This document shows, piece after piece, positions 1 through 12,530 of a stretch of 64,000 nucleotides of DNA. The notes under the pieces are model-generated. The model saw nothing but the letters and a program-made list of their open reading frames with translations, was not told the origin of the DNA and made no database searches. Position 1 is the first letter of the stretch. Each line of letters begins with the position of its first letter. A program made the position numbers and the translations under genes. This stretch comes from Parapristionchus giblindavisi. Lineage: Eukaryota > Nematoda > Chromadorea > Rhabditida > Diplogasteridae. The stretch covers positions 311,501-375,500 of the forward strand of contig CALSFV010000305.1 of the NCBI GenBank assembly GCA_943737045.1, in the 5' to 3' direction.

Positions 1-867
1 TCTCTCTCGTAGTCTCTACAGATTTCATTACACTATTTCTCTATTGTCGAGAGAGAAGGGGACTTCCACCCTCAAGAATGAGTCTTGAACGCGTGAACCG
101 CTTCATTTTTTATTTGTTTCCATTGTATTTATTTCTTATATTTTTAATTCTTGATTTATCTGACTACTTTCACGCTAAAGTGTTCACCAGTTTTAGTCGA
201 CATGTACATATGATCCTTCATTCCTCCCTTTGCGATTCGCTCCACTCTATCACTAACTATAGGTGATTATTGTGATGACAACTTATTGAACCCAATCTGA
301 TGATGATCTCATAACAGTCTGACGTATTCTAGTTGACCCCAATCATCTCTTTCTCTCTCCTTACCAATGTCCGAAAGGAAATGATGTTTTGATAAGAAAT
401 CGTGACTAATCAGACATAGCCTATCGCACGTATCATTCCTATGCGGCATTTATATTTTGTTACTGTCAGTCCATCATAAAATGTCATTTTCGATAATAAA
501 CTCTCTCTTCGCTGCAGATAAAATAAAGGTCAGAGCGATGGGAGTTGATAATTTTTTATTTGCTGCTCCTTTCACTCATTATTCCGGCGGTGTATATTTG
601 CTCTACAATGTATGTTGCAAAAAAACGTAAGCGTTATCTAGTTATTCAAGCCACACGAAGTCTTGCAGGAGAGTATAGCTAGACCAGTGTTAAGTGATAT
701 TAGTGATATTATATCTGATGTAGAATGCTGTATATCATACTCGATCTGATTTGTGATCTTCTTATCTATTTGCTTACTCTTCTCTGTGTGTGTATGTTTC
801 TACTCGATCATTACGATCATGATCATTGTCTCATCCCGTCTGGTTAGGAGAGGTTAACTATGCACGA

Positions 868-960
868 CATATCTCTCCCTCTTCCTCTACCTCTATCTCT
901 ACCTCTACCTCTACCTCTACCTCTCACTTTACCTCTGTCTATATCTCACTCTCTTTACCT
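868..960 (+). repeat. CTCTAC/CTCTCC microsatellite
   Basis: Runs of tacctctacctct and tctctccctc give a pyrimidine-only strand. The short open frame here (Leu/Pro/Ser repeats) is a by-product of the repeat and not a gene. Confidence 0.85.
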
Positions 961-1326
961 ATCTCTCTGCCCCTATCTACTGTTAGACGATGAAATTCGG
1001 TTCAGTCTTTTCCCAATCTTCTGTTATATCAAAGATCATCATGAATATTCTGTGGAGGTTCGTACTTATACGAAGTTCGCAATGGACTCTTCTATAATAT
1101 TGTAGTAACAAGATGGCTAGTCTACCGTTTATTCGGATCGAAGACAAAGATCAAGGATCCGTCGTCCTCAGTATCCTAGTTAGAAATTGGCTGTCGCTTT
1201 TCGATGCATGTGGTAGAATTGTTCAAATAATACATTCATCCATTTCTCAACCAGAGTGAACGTGTGCAACAAATCATGCAACTTATCATCTCCATTCCCT
1301 TAATTGTAATACATCGTTACATTTGT

Positions 1327-1440
1327 CTTACGTGCCTACGCCGAAACCTCATCAGCCGCCTCTATGTCGTTGCGGCGGAGTTTACGGCGTGGGCACATAA
1401 GGCTAACGTAACGATGCATAAGAGCCAGACTGCGCGAAAA
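1327..1440 (+). repeat. GC-rich dispersed repeat (related to 41.5/48.5 kb hairpin)
   Basis: The core gcggcggag...ttacggcgtgggcac...aaggc(t)aa(c/t)gtaacg(a/g)tgcata...actgcgc is shared, with substitutions, with 41480-41550 and 48437-48507. Here the palindromic left arm is degraded. The element is unknown to me. Confidence 0.55.
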
Positions 1441-2981
1441 AATGCCTTAATCCCTCTATTTTTGCGGATATCTTGAAATCCCTTTCTTGCAAGTTGTGCG
1501 TAAGGTCCGAAAACAGTAAGTATTCAGACATTTGTTTTTCAGAGAGGAGCAATTAGGTTTATTCCTGAGAGCTTGTGGCTGTGGCATCGTTAATCAAATT
1601 TGTTTTTGTTCTGTAACGAACCTAGTACGTGTGTCATGATTAGCATGAGAGATTAGGAAAGTGAATGAGAGAAGAAAAGGCGAAGTTTTGTAGAGGGACA
1701 GCAAAAACGGAGGGGGCGGAGAAATAGAGAGAGGAGAAGTGAATCTCCGATCTTTGTCCCTAGGGTGAAACAGTCTTCCGCACATGTTGAATAGATTTGC
1801 GCGCCAAACTGTTGTCGTGAGTTGTGGAAAATCATACGACTCCTCAAACTTTCCACAAAATTTAAACACATTAGTGTTAATTATTTTATTTATTTATTTG
1901 TTAGAATGTCTATCTAAACGGGATAATTTCGTAGTCCGTCTCCGTGCACCGCCCTTATTTTGTTTGACCACCTTACCCATTAGTCATTGATCTTAGGGTG
2001 AGTAGACAAACGCCTTAACTTCCCTCCTTTCTTTGGTTTATTCTCGTCATTTCCTTCTCTCTCTACCCTATTAGACAGATGTCGTGCTCGGAAAACGTGA
2101 AGAGGAGAATGTTTATCTTATACATAAGAATAAGAATACGAATAAGAATATTCATTTCTTTGGTTTTTGAAGTGAGTTCTGAGGGCCCCATTGTCCATAT
2201 CGTTCTTCATGGTAATATTTGTTACACAAGGTTCGATATTGTATGCTTATCCGTAGTGCTCTAATCACTCTCCCCTTATGTCTGGCATACTCTCCCCCTC
2301 TCACCTCTGGCTCCTAATAACTTGTACTTTACGATACAATGCAGCTGGGCGCTAAGCAGGCCATAAAATGTTGTTCGACAATAAATCATTCGCCAAGTTT
2401 TCCTGATATATGGACATACTATATCTATTCTATTCTGGAGGTTCTATTACATTGTTAACACCGTCCTGCAGTCCTTCTTTCTGTGGTCTTATGCATGAAC
2501 AAAGGAAAACCGTTTTCCGGGATATCTTTGGTCGCACCGAAGCATTGTTTCTCTATTCCCTCTTTCCCATATTTATGTGATAACTATTCTTCATTTCTCA
2601 CAAAGAATGTACGGAAAATGTCGCGGACAGAAAGTATCTGTTTTGACTCACCAGGGATTCCCTCCCCCCCCCAAACTCTTTTACTCTTTCATCGGTCACA
2701 AAGAGCATTGGAACAGTCAAAACACCCGCATACGTCATGTTCTAGCACTATGTGCTCATTTACATTCGTACATATATAGATAGATAGAGATACCTTGGAC
2801 CCCTCATATCCTGATACTCGCCGTTCACTTTATTTAACGCTCTTTTCCGATATTGAAAAAAAAACTATGTAATTACTATTTGCAATCGTTGAACTTTCTT
2901 CGACAATTTGTTATTTTTCAGTAGTGCGGCCTACATCTGGAATAGGCTCCGCCCACTTTGTTGAGTCGACGTCTTCGCTGT

Positions 2982-5900
2982 ATGCTCTCTCCTGCCATCT
3001 GCACACTCACAGTCGCCCTCTGTCTGTCGGGCGGCTTCCAACAGGGTACGGTAGTTTCGATCACACTAGTTGTGATTACGGTAGATTTGGTTACATGATT
3101 TCGGTTACGGTATTGCTTAAATTACAGGCTATATCGCATCTGTCCTCAATCAACCATACACCTACATTGAACAGTTTATCAATGAGACTATCCAAGAGAG
3201 AATCGGCGTCGAACCTACCAATCATGCACTTGTGGGTTTGAGGGACGGTATTAAAACGGTTGATTGCCATTGCTGCCCTCATAATAATAATTATAAATAC
3301 TTTAACTGTGGGGTAAAAGTATATCTTTGTCAAAATGATGTCCTTGATTGAATGCCATAAAAGATCACACATACTACCTCTTCAGAATATCATCTGGTCA
3401 CTCCTCAATATTATGTTCCCTATTGCATCTATTTTCGGACAATTCCTAGCAGCATGGCTGTGCAAGAGGCTTGGAAGGAAAGGTGATTTTAGAACATTAC
3501 ATTTCAACCGCTAGCGTAGGTATTCACGTAAAACAGTAACAAAATTTATATATTATATATAATTTATATAACGGCAAATTCAGGTAAGCAGATGCAACAC
3601 ATAACAAAAAATAAATCATAACAATAAAATTCAATTCGATATTAATAAGTGAATTAAATTAGAGTTCACAAATTAGAGATCGATCACAGAATACAATGTG
3701 GATGGATGGCCTGGTCCAAGCTCTCTTCTCTTCTGGCTAGCCGATTCCTTCCGATGACGAACAAGAGACGACTCTTCGACGCGTGTATCACTTCAACCGT
3801 TTTGTTTGGATGCGAGACATGGACGCTGAGAGAAAGTGAGAAGGAAAGACTGAGGGTTGCACAAAGAAAGATGGAGAGAAGAATGATCGGAATAACGAGA
3901 CTTGATAGATGGACGAATGAAATAGTTAGAAGGAAGACTGGTGTTCGGGATTGGGAGAAGGAAGCGAAGAGAAGAAAATGCAGATGGGCAATGAAATTGA
4001 GGAATATGTAAGAACAAAGATGGGCTAGGAAGTTGACTACATGGATACCTTACAACCATATTAAAAGGAGACAGCCTGGACAACCTCCTCTACGTTGGCG
4101 AGATGAAGTGAGAAGAGTTATGGGATCGTTCTGGTGGTCTATACCAATGGATGACGCTAATCGCGTCATTACTCATCTGACCTAAGTCTGTCTGATATGA
4201 TAAATGAATTTGAATAAATTAGAGTTGATTTAAAAATTTTAAATAAAAAAAAAATTCAGGCACTGCACTTCTCTCGTGCGTTCTGTACCTGCCTGGTACC
4301 CTACTCTGTTCTCTATCAGAACCAGCACGCAGCTTTGAGCTGCTCTTCATAGGAAGAATTTTGTGGTGAGTGTTATTTTATCTTTGATCTTTGCTCGTGA
4401 TCTTTCAGCATTTTGCTCATTTTAGTCAACGAGAAAACGTCACTAAATATACAGTATAGCAAATCTCCCCCCCCCCTTGACATGAATCAATTTTGTTAAC
4501 TAGCTTTTAATAATTCCAAACTTTCCGTAATAAGAGTAAAACAATACACACCATTTTCTCGCATGATATTTAATACTCACGGGGCAAAGATTCGAAAGGA
4601 TAGAGGGGACACCCGGTTAATCCCCAGGATACCGTGTCAAGGGTGGATAAATCTCCTGTACTGTAATTGTTCTTTAAGCTGTACTTTACTGTTTTGTTAG
4701 ACTTCATACTTATTTCAGGTCTGTCGCTAACGGAATCAACGCAGTCAATGCTACAGTATGGATCGTTGAATGTGCTCCAGTTAAGATTCGAGGAGGAATG
4801 GCTGCTATGCAAGAGTTCTCCATGGCTATTGGTTTGTTTATGAAATCAAAGATCAAAGATCAAAATACAATACATTTCAGGATCATTGGTCTGTCAATCG
4901 ATCGGCGTTCCATTCTCAACACAGGAATTATGGCCTTACATATTCTTGCCGAATGTTCCTGTTGTAAGGATTTTAGCTTTAAAGCCATTTAAAAATTTTA
5001 ATAGGTGCTGACAAAATATCAATTATAGGTCATCATCTCAACGATTCTTTTCTGTTTCGTTCCGGACAGTCCACAGAGTATCATGGAAAGGGAACAAAAT
5101 GAAGATAAGGTGAACCGTTTAGAGATTTTCAGTGAGATTAATAGCAAACAACCTTTGCGATATTGAGTATATTAATTTGTCATAAAACATAGATTGAATA
5201 TAGGTCCCAGTTCCAATATAAGGATGAGAATAGAGGCATACTGTCCAAAAGTTGCGAAAAGAAAACAGAGAAACTTCGGTTTGGACTCGCACAATTTTTT
5301 CTTTTTAAAAATCACATTATTGTATATCATTTGTTCTATTGACCTGAGCCGATTCTGTGGAATCTCTAGTCGTCATCTTCTCAGGCTCGCACAGCCCTTG
5401 CTACCTACTATGGAGTCGCCGAAGACAATCCCCTAATCGAGACCGAACTGTCTCTAACCGTCAAGAAGTCGACAAAAACCGCTAATATGGAACATAGTGA
5501 AAGCCGGGTACGGTGCCTTATCGGACCGGGTTTTATTGTCTTGAATCCGGGTATAAGTAATTGTGACTATATGTTTAGGGTATCTCATGGATATTCTATC
5601 CTTTCGGTCTCGAAGATGATAAGATGAGAGTAATACAGCAGGCCGCGTGGTTGGGAGTTATGGTCAAGGTGAAGTGATCTTTGATCTTTAAATCTGCATC
5701 TTTGAAACTGTTTTAGTGTTAATTGATCTTTCTAGCTGAACTAATGATCATTGACCTTTGAACATTTATAACTGATCTTTGATCTTTCAAATTAAATTTT
5801 TAATCTTTGATCTTTGCCAGGTTGCCTATGTCTTCACTGGAGCTCGTTGTCTTCGTTCATATTCTACATTCGTCCTTCATCATCTTTCTCATTACTCGCT

Positions 5901-7048
5901 CGAACATGCCAATATTGGTACGATAATTATGGATACAGTAATCATTTATTCTGCATGTGCACTATTGATTAGCTAAAAAAACATATTATGTAGCTACCGT
6001 ATCTTTACAATTACGGTACTTTGCAGGTTCATGGATCATTTCTCTTCTTCGTATTCCATCAACATTAGTCCCCGTATTTTTCGTAGATAAGCTTGGTCGA
6101 CGACCTCTCATCATCTTTTCCCTCTGCATAACCATAGTTGCCCTATGTGTCATGTTCACATCAATTTTAATCGGAGAGCAAATGCAGGTACTTAAGTTAA
6201 ACAGAATTACTTAGGTCAATTGACATTAAGACGGCAAATATTTAGTTATGCTAGACTTATTCAAAAGGTCCTGACAATTAGACACATGACTTAACTTATT
6301 ACTTAAGCTTGCTTCATTCATCTCATTCGCCGTACTTCTTCTCGTGAACGCCGCTGGTCTCGGTTCTGTTTCTCGGTTTTATGCAGCAGAATTGGTTCCA
6401 CGATCTCTCCTATTAGAGGCTGTATCGATTTTGGCTGGACTCGAGGTAAACCATCTCGACGTTTGTATAGTTTGGAAATAGTATTGTAAGATTTTGACAA
6501 ATGAAATGTTCTTCAGGCTTTAACCAAGATCGTCGTAGAATTCGCATTCTTCCCTGTGGCCAATGTTATCGGTACGCTGTCCATTCTTTTACATAGAAGT
6601 AGTTGAAGCAAACGCAAAACATTACGTAGCGGCCGAAACACCATAGGGCACATTATTAGCTGACTAATTTATTTTTTTAAACATTTATTTAAAGTGCATG
6701 CATACTTTTTAATGTACATCTATTAATACTATTAATTTAATAATAAAGCAACTTATTAAAATATTGATTGTAGACGTGTACGCTCTTCTCATCTTCGTAG
6801 TGCCATCAGCTATCTTCCTCGTCATGATTTGGGCCATGTGTCCTGAGACCAGTGGTCGATCAGTATTCCAGGTATGTATTGGTTACTGTGGCCAATGGGT
6901 CGCCGTGGCTTGTGTACCATTAACTACGATACAACGATAATAGATTGAGTTAGACTGTGGACGGTATCTTAACATCTTATCTTTCCAGGTGCTCAACGAT
7001 ATTGCAAATCGCAAGAATCTAAAGGTGTCCTTCAGTCCAAATACGTAA
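2982..7048 (+). CDS. GLUT/SLC2-like facilitative transporter, gene A
   Basis: Predicted 12-helix plasma-membrane sugar-type transporter of about 489 residues; the substrate is unknown. Fifteen exons: 2982-3045, 3128-3231, 3386-3482, 4260-4365, 4719-4831, 4881-4963, 5029-5109, 5385-5507, 5579-5668, 5821-5917, 6027-6187, 6308-6445, 6517-6571, 6774-6871, 6989-7048. All have GT/AG borders and the phases join without stops. Family signatures seen: GGFQQGY in the first helix (residues 17-23), LGRKG (85-89), E141 with IRGG (147-150), VPDSPQS (200-206, variant of PESPR), DKLGRRPL (340-347), RFYAAELVPRS (396-406) and PETSGRS (461-467). The QLS motif of helix 7, linked to glucose preference in class I GLUTs, is not evident. 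The start is the first in-frame Met after a stop at 2943-2945; an upstream exon as in gene B is possible. Intron 3 carries a retrotransposon fragment. The gene is first of three tandem paralogues. Confidence 0.87.
3700..4184 (+). pseudogene. Non-LTR retrotransposon reverse transcriptase C-terminal fragment
   Basis: This lies in intron 3 of transporter A, same strand. The open frame reads FDACITSTVLFGCETWTL, then a basic stretch, a stop TAA at 4009-4011, and continues in frame to RWARKL...QPGQPPLRWRDEVRR...MDDANRVITHLT and a terminal stop. The order (LFGCETWTL, then GQPPLRWRDE) is typical of the region after the RT domain in RTE-type and related LINEs. There is no RT catalytic core, so this is a dead 5'-truncated copy. 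Clade assignment is tentative. Confidence 0.75.
6625..6740. repeat. Dispersed repeat, agcggccgaaacaccat family, copy 1
   Basis: This sits in intron 13 of transporter A. It starts with agcggccgaaacaccat and ends with aatgtacatctattaat, with a ttta-rich middle and tgcatgcata. Related copies lie at 7752-7870 and 60003-60100, and part of it is present at 61305-61350 next to a decayed RT fragment. That makes a LINE 3' end one possible origin. Confidence 0.6.
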
Positions 7049-7751
7049 TAAGTGCATCAATATATTAAATTATCCATTTTTTTCTCCCTAGAATAAGTCT
7101 TTTATCGAGTATTCTCATTAGATCTAATTCAATCTTTTTTTTAAATTAAATCGTGTCTCATAAGCCTTTCCTTATGCAATTATTCTTTATTATATCTATA
7201 CACTATCTATCTGTACATGACCTTCGCTCAAAAATTTTTCCAAAAACGTGGTAAACACCCATGTAAGAGCCCGAATTGGTTGATACCGTAGTCTATCGAT
7301 CAATCAATATTACATGTACCGTGTACAGTATGTCTAGTCATCGACTAGATTAATATCTGTACCGTTTACGTCCGTTCTAGATTACTATGTAATCAATGTT
7401 GTTATAGGTAACTCCGCCCACTTTTATCACTTTCATTGTTGATATCCCACTCATGTCGTGAATAAAATTCATGTACAACAATCTGAACTAAAACAAAAAA
7501 ATAAATTTGAAAGTCGTACAAATTTTGACAACGAATATACCTACATCAAAGTAGAACGTTATTGAAAACTGAATTAAGAATTACAAACATGGACTGGGAT
7601 AAAAAGTTTTACTGTAGTCAACATGCGCTCTGGGATCACTGATGTGTTCACAAGCCTTCACCAGCTTCCTTTATTCCTTTATCTACAAGGGAATGATTCC
7701 ATTGCAAAGTCTTATAAGGGAATTCTTCCCTTATTGATAATGTAATTCCTC

Positions 7752-7870
7752 CTTAGACATAGCGGCCGAAACACCATGGAGCATATTATTAGCTAGCCAA
7801 TATTAAATTCTAATATTTTTTTTTACATTCAAAGTACATGCGCATTTAAACTTGTACTTTTATTAGTTAT
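7752..7870. repeat. Dispersed repeat, agcggccgaaacaccat family, copy 2
   Basis: Same orientation as the copy at 6625-6740: agcggccgaaacaccat, attattagct, a T-run, aaagtacatgcgc, acttgtacttttatta. Divergence from copy 1 is moderate. Confidence 0.6.
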
Positions 7871-7894
7871 GCTAATTTTTCTTGTTTCGTAACC

Positions 7895-7965
7895 TATATC
7901 CCAGGGGGGGGGTAGGTTATAGGCTAGGTTATAGGTTATAGGCCTTATAGGCTATGAGGGAAGAA
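7895..7965. repeat. TAGGTTATAGG simple repeat
   Basis: Short iterations of taggttataggc follow a run of nine Gs. Confidence 0.7.
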
Positions 7966-8436
7966 TTCCCAAAGAAAGCGTCATTTTTTTAATAGTATGG
8001 ATTTTTTTATTGTGGAGCCAGTTATGTTTCACTCCAAGGATAATATCACAATATTTCTCTTTGACGGTAATTATCATGCAGTATTTTGCTATGAAAAACA
8101 AATAAAGTGATAAAATGGAAATACATCTCCGATCACAATCCAAAAGATCTTCAAATTATTATTCTTGTTATTCTTATTATTATTCTTATTATTACGTTTT
8201 TTAGTCCCTAACAATCTCCATTTTGTATCTTTTTTTCATATCTTTTTGATCAACTTATGATTCATCCCATCTAGAAGTCCGAGCAGGTTCAGCGCACTTC
8301 TGCTGCGATTCTCGCCTCCCCCTTCGACACCCTGATCAACCCCATGCCTTGATACTTTCACTCAATCATTGCCGTATACAGATTCCACACGTAGAACTGA
8401 ATCCAAGTTGCCCTGTCGCCGTCAATGGCCGATATG

Positions 8437-8625
8437 TCCAGGTGCTGAATTCGCTGAAAATTGTCATTTTTCGAAAATTGATCACTATTTCGTTGTTTGT
8501 GATCCAATATGGATAAAAAATGGATTACTATATCACAGTACCATCTATACAAACATACTAAAAAATGAAGAGGAACGGTTGACTGCGAAAAAAGTTATGG
8601 CTGAAAAACCAAAATATGATAGAAT
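8437..8625 (+). repeat. Dispersed repeat, related to loop of the 26 kb foldback
   Basis: From ccaggtgctga to gctgaaaaacc this matches the reverse complement of about 26260-26425, for example gatcactatttcg(t/c)tg and gaacggttgactgcgaa. Here it is not flanked by the long arms seen at 25724-26986, so it is a solo copy or the remnant of a parent element. The short open frame across it has no recognisable domain. Confidence 0.6.
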
Positions 8626-8914
8626 ATTGGCCAGCACTGTAAAACCTTTTACCAAACGAGCACCCTACTAAGGTAAAGCCTCCTCTTGGCCAAATATAAT
8701 AAACGGATGTTATATTCGACGTCATGTGCCGATGATTCGATGATATCGAAAACTTTGTTTGTTAAGAACACAATGTACCCACTCACTCTCTAGTCATCAC
8801 ACTACAATCAAGTCAGACATGGACGGGAATCATTCTTCATCGGTTCTCATTCGACCTAGTGCCTTATTGTGTGCATTCTGAAGGTGTTTGCACCCTTTCA
8901 AGAATTTGTGCCCA

Positions 8915-9030
8915 TTAGACCCACGTTAATTTTACTCTCCATTCTAGCCATACTCTCTCGTAGAGAATGAAAGCGAGAGAACGTTACAGAATGGAGAGTT
9001 TCAAATTAGCTCGGGGTGTCGCTTTAAGGG
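8915..9030. mobile_element. TTAA-type MITE family 1 (CTCTCGC), copy
   Basis: An imperfect hairpin: ttaattttactctcc...ctctctcgtag...gcgagagaac...ggagagtttcaaattagctcggggtgtcgctttaa. It shares arms with copies at 16180, 18870, 19520, 33315 and 43756. The left end is eroded. Confidence 0.75.
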
Positions 9031-9566
9031 ATCCAACACTCGCACATGATCTTCATATGAAATTCATTCTTTATTTCTAGCTTAGCTATGTTTGTCTATA
9101 CTTCTTCTTCTGTTTCTTTGAACTTAGCCTTGATGCTTTGATAAGTCAAACAGTGGCTGAGAGTTCAGTTATTGCAATGTACCGAACTATCTTTATTTAA
9201 ATAAATATGAAAAATTAAAAACTGAAAAAGTTTTAATTAACTACAAGTCATGCAGTCGGGATAAGCCAATCTCTTGCTGTACGAAACCTCATTCCATAAA
9301 TATGAATTTTATATTGAGCAACTGCATACAAACTCTTGAAAATTTTCTATAATCAATACAGCCTTGTAGATTGCACTAAATATATTTAACCCAATAATAG
9401 TACATCTAGTTACATTACTAATTTAACTATTGAACACCTTTCATGTTTAACGGATATACATGTGAATTGATTTCATCAACACTTTTTTATTTGTGTAGAT
9501 GACAAACCTTCTCAACCAGTCAAACTTCAAACTTGATTTCAATTGATTCTGATTGTGAGTAATAGT

Positions 9567-9729
9567 CATAGGTCGAATAGCTAGGTTATCGGTTTTCAAA
9601 ATCCGGTTAGGTTTTTCGATTTTTGGCAAACTTGGCTAAAAATGAGGTCATATTTTTCGATTTTAGCAAAGTTTTGGCTCAAAATCCTGTCAGGCTTGAT
9701 ACTTGGTAACATACTTTTCGACCTATGGT
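9567..9729. mobile_element. CATAGGTCGAA family MITE, copy
   Basis: Ends are cataggtcgaa and ttcgacctatg, so the termini are inverted. The interior holds repeats of aggtttttcgatttttggc. It is the reverse complement of the units at 41203-41366 and 48163-48321, and is related to 50316-50490 and 63848-63962. Confidence 0.7.
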
Positions 9730-9808
9730 AATAGTCCTAGTCATAGCTGGGTCAGCTCCTTGAAACATGGTTGATTTTGGTTGGCAAAATGATTGACAAA
9801 ATGATTAA

Positions 9809-9921
9809 AGGTGCTGACACCTTTGTCAATGGTCTCTTCAACGCTCTACGATCTCTGGTTGTTAGAGAACAGTGAAATAATATGCGCAATGAAGGGGACA
9901 TTGAGAGAGGCTACTCTCCGT
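9809..9921. mobile_element. TTAA-flanked MITE family 2, copy 1
   Basis: About 113 bp flanked by TTAA at 9805-9808 and 9922-9925. The core is ggtctcttcaacgctctacg, then a ttgttagagaa motif and gcaatgaag. Other copies are at 12206-12306 (opposite orientation) and 27521-27633. Confidence 0.75.
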
Positions 9922-10397
9922 TTAACGATGAATGATTCGAGGGAATGGAAAATTCATCAGTATTGTTTATATTCATTTAATCCTTGCCCACTGCGCCCTA
10001 TCTTCTTACTCTTGTGGTCTCAAGTGGTCTTTCATTGATCCAAGATTGATCTTCGCGTTCAAACTTTTCTGTTTATTTATCAACCCACGTCAGACGTTGG
10101 CCATCCTTTATGGCCGGTCTATTCCATATCCGTGATGCCTCGGGCTATTCATTCATTAAATTCAATGAACATTAAGAAAATTTATTCATGATTACATTAA
10201 AGAAGGGGACCCTCGAGTTTTTTCGTGACTAAACTGGCCAGGGAGAACTATAGATCACATCTTCCTGTATGCAAAAAACAATTTTCTCTAAAATTTAAGC
10301 GGCCCCGGCATGTCGTAATCCGAGCATAAAGTTCATTGATCCCCCAGGGAAAGGCGCGAGTTTTTGAATTTGAAGGACAAATATATAGTAAATTGCA

Positions 10398-10462
10398 AAC
10401 GGGAATCGAACCCGTGTGGCGCGGTTACAATCGCTGACTACTAAATCATGAGCTACACGGTA
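10398..10462 (-). other. tRNA-like sequence, probably a tRNA-derived relic
   Basis: On the minus strand the sequence has a tagctca A-box-like start and a perfect T-arm (acggg, ttcgatt, cccgt), i.e. a strong B box. The acceptor stem does not pair, the anticodon stem is only about 3 bp with an 8-base loop, and the D-stem is poor. I therefore call it a tRNA pseudogene or SINE-type relic, not a functional tRNA. Confidence 0.45.
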
Positions 10463-11397
10463 TATGCGTTCAACCTCTCAAATCTAATAGAGAACAGAAT
10501 GTCGCTTCCTATGTCCCACGTTCTTCTTGTCAATAGCGCACTCCAAATCTCGTGGGTCCGCTTTTTTAATATCGCTTATTTTCATTTTGCATATATATCA
10601 TATGAACTACAGTATTCTGCATAATACCATGCAATCACGAAGTTTTCGCTTTGAATACCGTAACCAGAAAACTCTTTAATTAATTTCATTAATTAAATTA
10701 ATCAAATTAATCTTTCTGTTTGAATGATGAATATCTGACTTTCAAAGAAGCAGCATAACATGAGGCAGAATACAATGTCCGCACCGACCTCCCTATGATG
10801 ACATTTTAGTCTGCCATCGAAATTTAATTTAATTTATCATATATCAAAATGATATGACAACATCTCAAGGAGAAGTGAAGGATGGGAAGGGCAACGGAAT
10901 GCAATATTCCACCCCCACCCCCCCCCCCCACCCCTCTCGGATATATCAGTTCTATGATTCCTGAATGTTCTTTCTATTTCTATTTGTTTGAGTGATGGCT
11001 AGAGCTAGTGGGGAATACCGTACTTTAGGGATAAATTCCAATCATTGTAATATCGAATCACAGTATAGCATAAATCTGACAATACTTTGATCTTGAGTTC
11101 AAGTGGAATTGAGTGCAAAGCTGCCAGAGATCAAACATCTCTAATGATTTAGGTTAAGATCAATTCATTTAATATTACGTAAAGCATGCAATTTGATTTT
11201 TGGCTAAATTAACTTTGCACTTATTGAAATTTATGTCTATTATGACCATTGCTATTATATTTCATACGCAACTATTCGCTCGTCAGTAAATGTTTTGATA
11301 ATTTGGAAATACAAAGTGGTACTTATCCGACAAGCAAGATGAAGTATTTGATCAAATTTCAAATGGTCAGTTGTTCATCATTTAGAAATTATTTAAT

Positions 11398-11725
11398 ATT
11401 AACGGTTTTAACGGTATTCATCCACAAATTTATTCTTAACGGGAAAAGGCTCTATCAGAACTAATTTTTCGCCCTCTGCTCTGGAAAGACTCTCTCGTAG
11501 TCAACAAAGCGAGAGAGTGTGGCCAGAACGGAGAGTGTCAAATTTTCTGACAAACCTTATCTCGACATGTCACTCATCTTACTGTTGTTAATGATATTCA
11601 TTAAAAAAACCGAAATTAGCGTTTGACAATTTAATGGATTTAATAGATTTAACGGAATTTGAAACCGTTGATTTAACGATGTAACGGATTCGTTAATTTT
11701 TGATTTAAAGCCTAACACTAATTAG
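11398..11725. mobile_element. Degraded hAT-like fragment (aacggatttaacgg family)
   Basis: The stretch aacggttttaacggtattcatcc, then a MITE-family-1 insertion at about 11466-11548 (ctctctcgtag...gcgagagagtg...), then gatttaacggaatttgaaaccgtt, matches both ends of the 58699-59220 element with decay. Nesting order: element first, MITE second. Confidence 0.5.
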
Positions 11726-12205
11726 CAGCAGGCAATTAGGGTCCGTAGTTAAAGCTGTATGTTCACGATTCCATATATTTCATGACGTTGTTCGCAAACT
11801 TTCGCTTCAGTGATTTCACGAAAATTTGTCGATTTTCACGATTCGTGAAAACAAATAGGAGAAGTTTCGGCCAGAAACAGTGGATGCATGGCATTTTAAG
11901 GTTTTTTTCAAAAATAAATCTTTCCCTGTTGATTTTTCTAAAATTCCTGTTCACAAAAAAACTGTGCTTGCAGTTTTTTTTGATTATTATAAAATTTGTT
12001 GTAAAAATAAAAATATCACCTTATTCGGAATTTTTAATGTTTAACGAGAGTTTCAAATTAACTTGTGTGATGGCGGGCATTTCATAATTTCATTTTTTTT
12101 AAGTAAAACAATCCTGGTACCGTATTCACCATTATAGAGAACACGTGCAAACCATCAGATCACACATTGCTGAATATACTGTTAATACTTTATATGAATA
12201 TTTAA

Positions 12206-12306
12206 AGGGAGAGTGATTGAATGGTCTCTTCATTGCGCACACTATTTCTCTCTTCTCTAACAACCAGAGATCGTAGAGCGTTGAAGAGACAAAGGTGTCA
12301 GCCCCT
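12206..12306. mobile_element. TTAA-flanked MITE family 2, copy 2 (inverted)
   Basis: TTAA lies at 12202-12205 and 12307-12310. The interior carries the reverse complement of the 9809-9921 core (ctaacaaccagagatcgtag). Its right end is about 220 bp upstream of transporter B exon 1. Confidence 0.75.
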
Positions 12307-12530
12307 TTAAGCGTTTTGTGAACAACACGTAAATTTACTATGATATAATTTCTTAATGTTTGTACTTTATCTCAAAGCTTATAGTATCAATACTCGTACA
12401 CCCCCGCCTTCTGATACTGTGTCGTCGATAAGGTTCCGCCCACTCCGATATGACTACTCATAAAAGACTTGGAAAGAAAACCAAACAGCCAAAACTGTTT
12501 TGAAAGAAATAGGTTTGAGTTTTGAAAGAT

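Larger units (their letters stand above)
1..2981. other. Intergenic region upstream of transporter A
   Basis: I see no convincing exon chain here. Short open frames exist but lack flanking splice sites or recognisable protein sequence. The stretch contains a CTCTAC-type microsatellite near 868-960, a GC-rich repeat near 1327-1440 that recurs at 41.5 and 48.5 kb, and AT-rich sequence. A 5' exon of transporter A could lie near its right end, because transporter B has such an exon, but I could not place it. Confidence 0.5.
7049..12530. other. Intergenic region between transporters A and B
   Basis: I see no supported coding exon. The stretch holds dispersed repeats and MITEs (listed separately), a TAGGTTATA simple repeat (about 7895-7965), a tRNA-like sequence, a C-rich run near 10912-10935 and a degraded hAT-like fragment. 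Remaining sequence is AT-rich and unremarkable. Confidence 0.5.

Noticed and set aside
10398..10462. Functional tRNA gene (minus strand)
   Set aside because: Only the T-arm/B box is sound; acceptor, D and anticodon stems do not pair properly.
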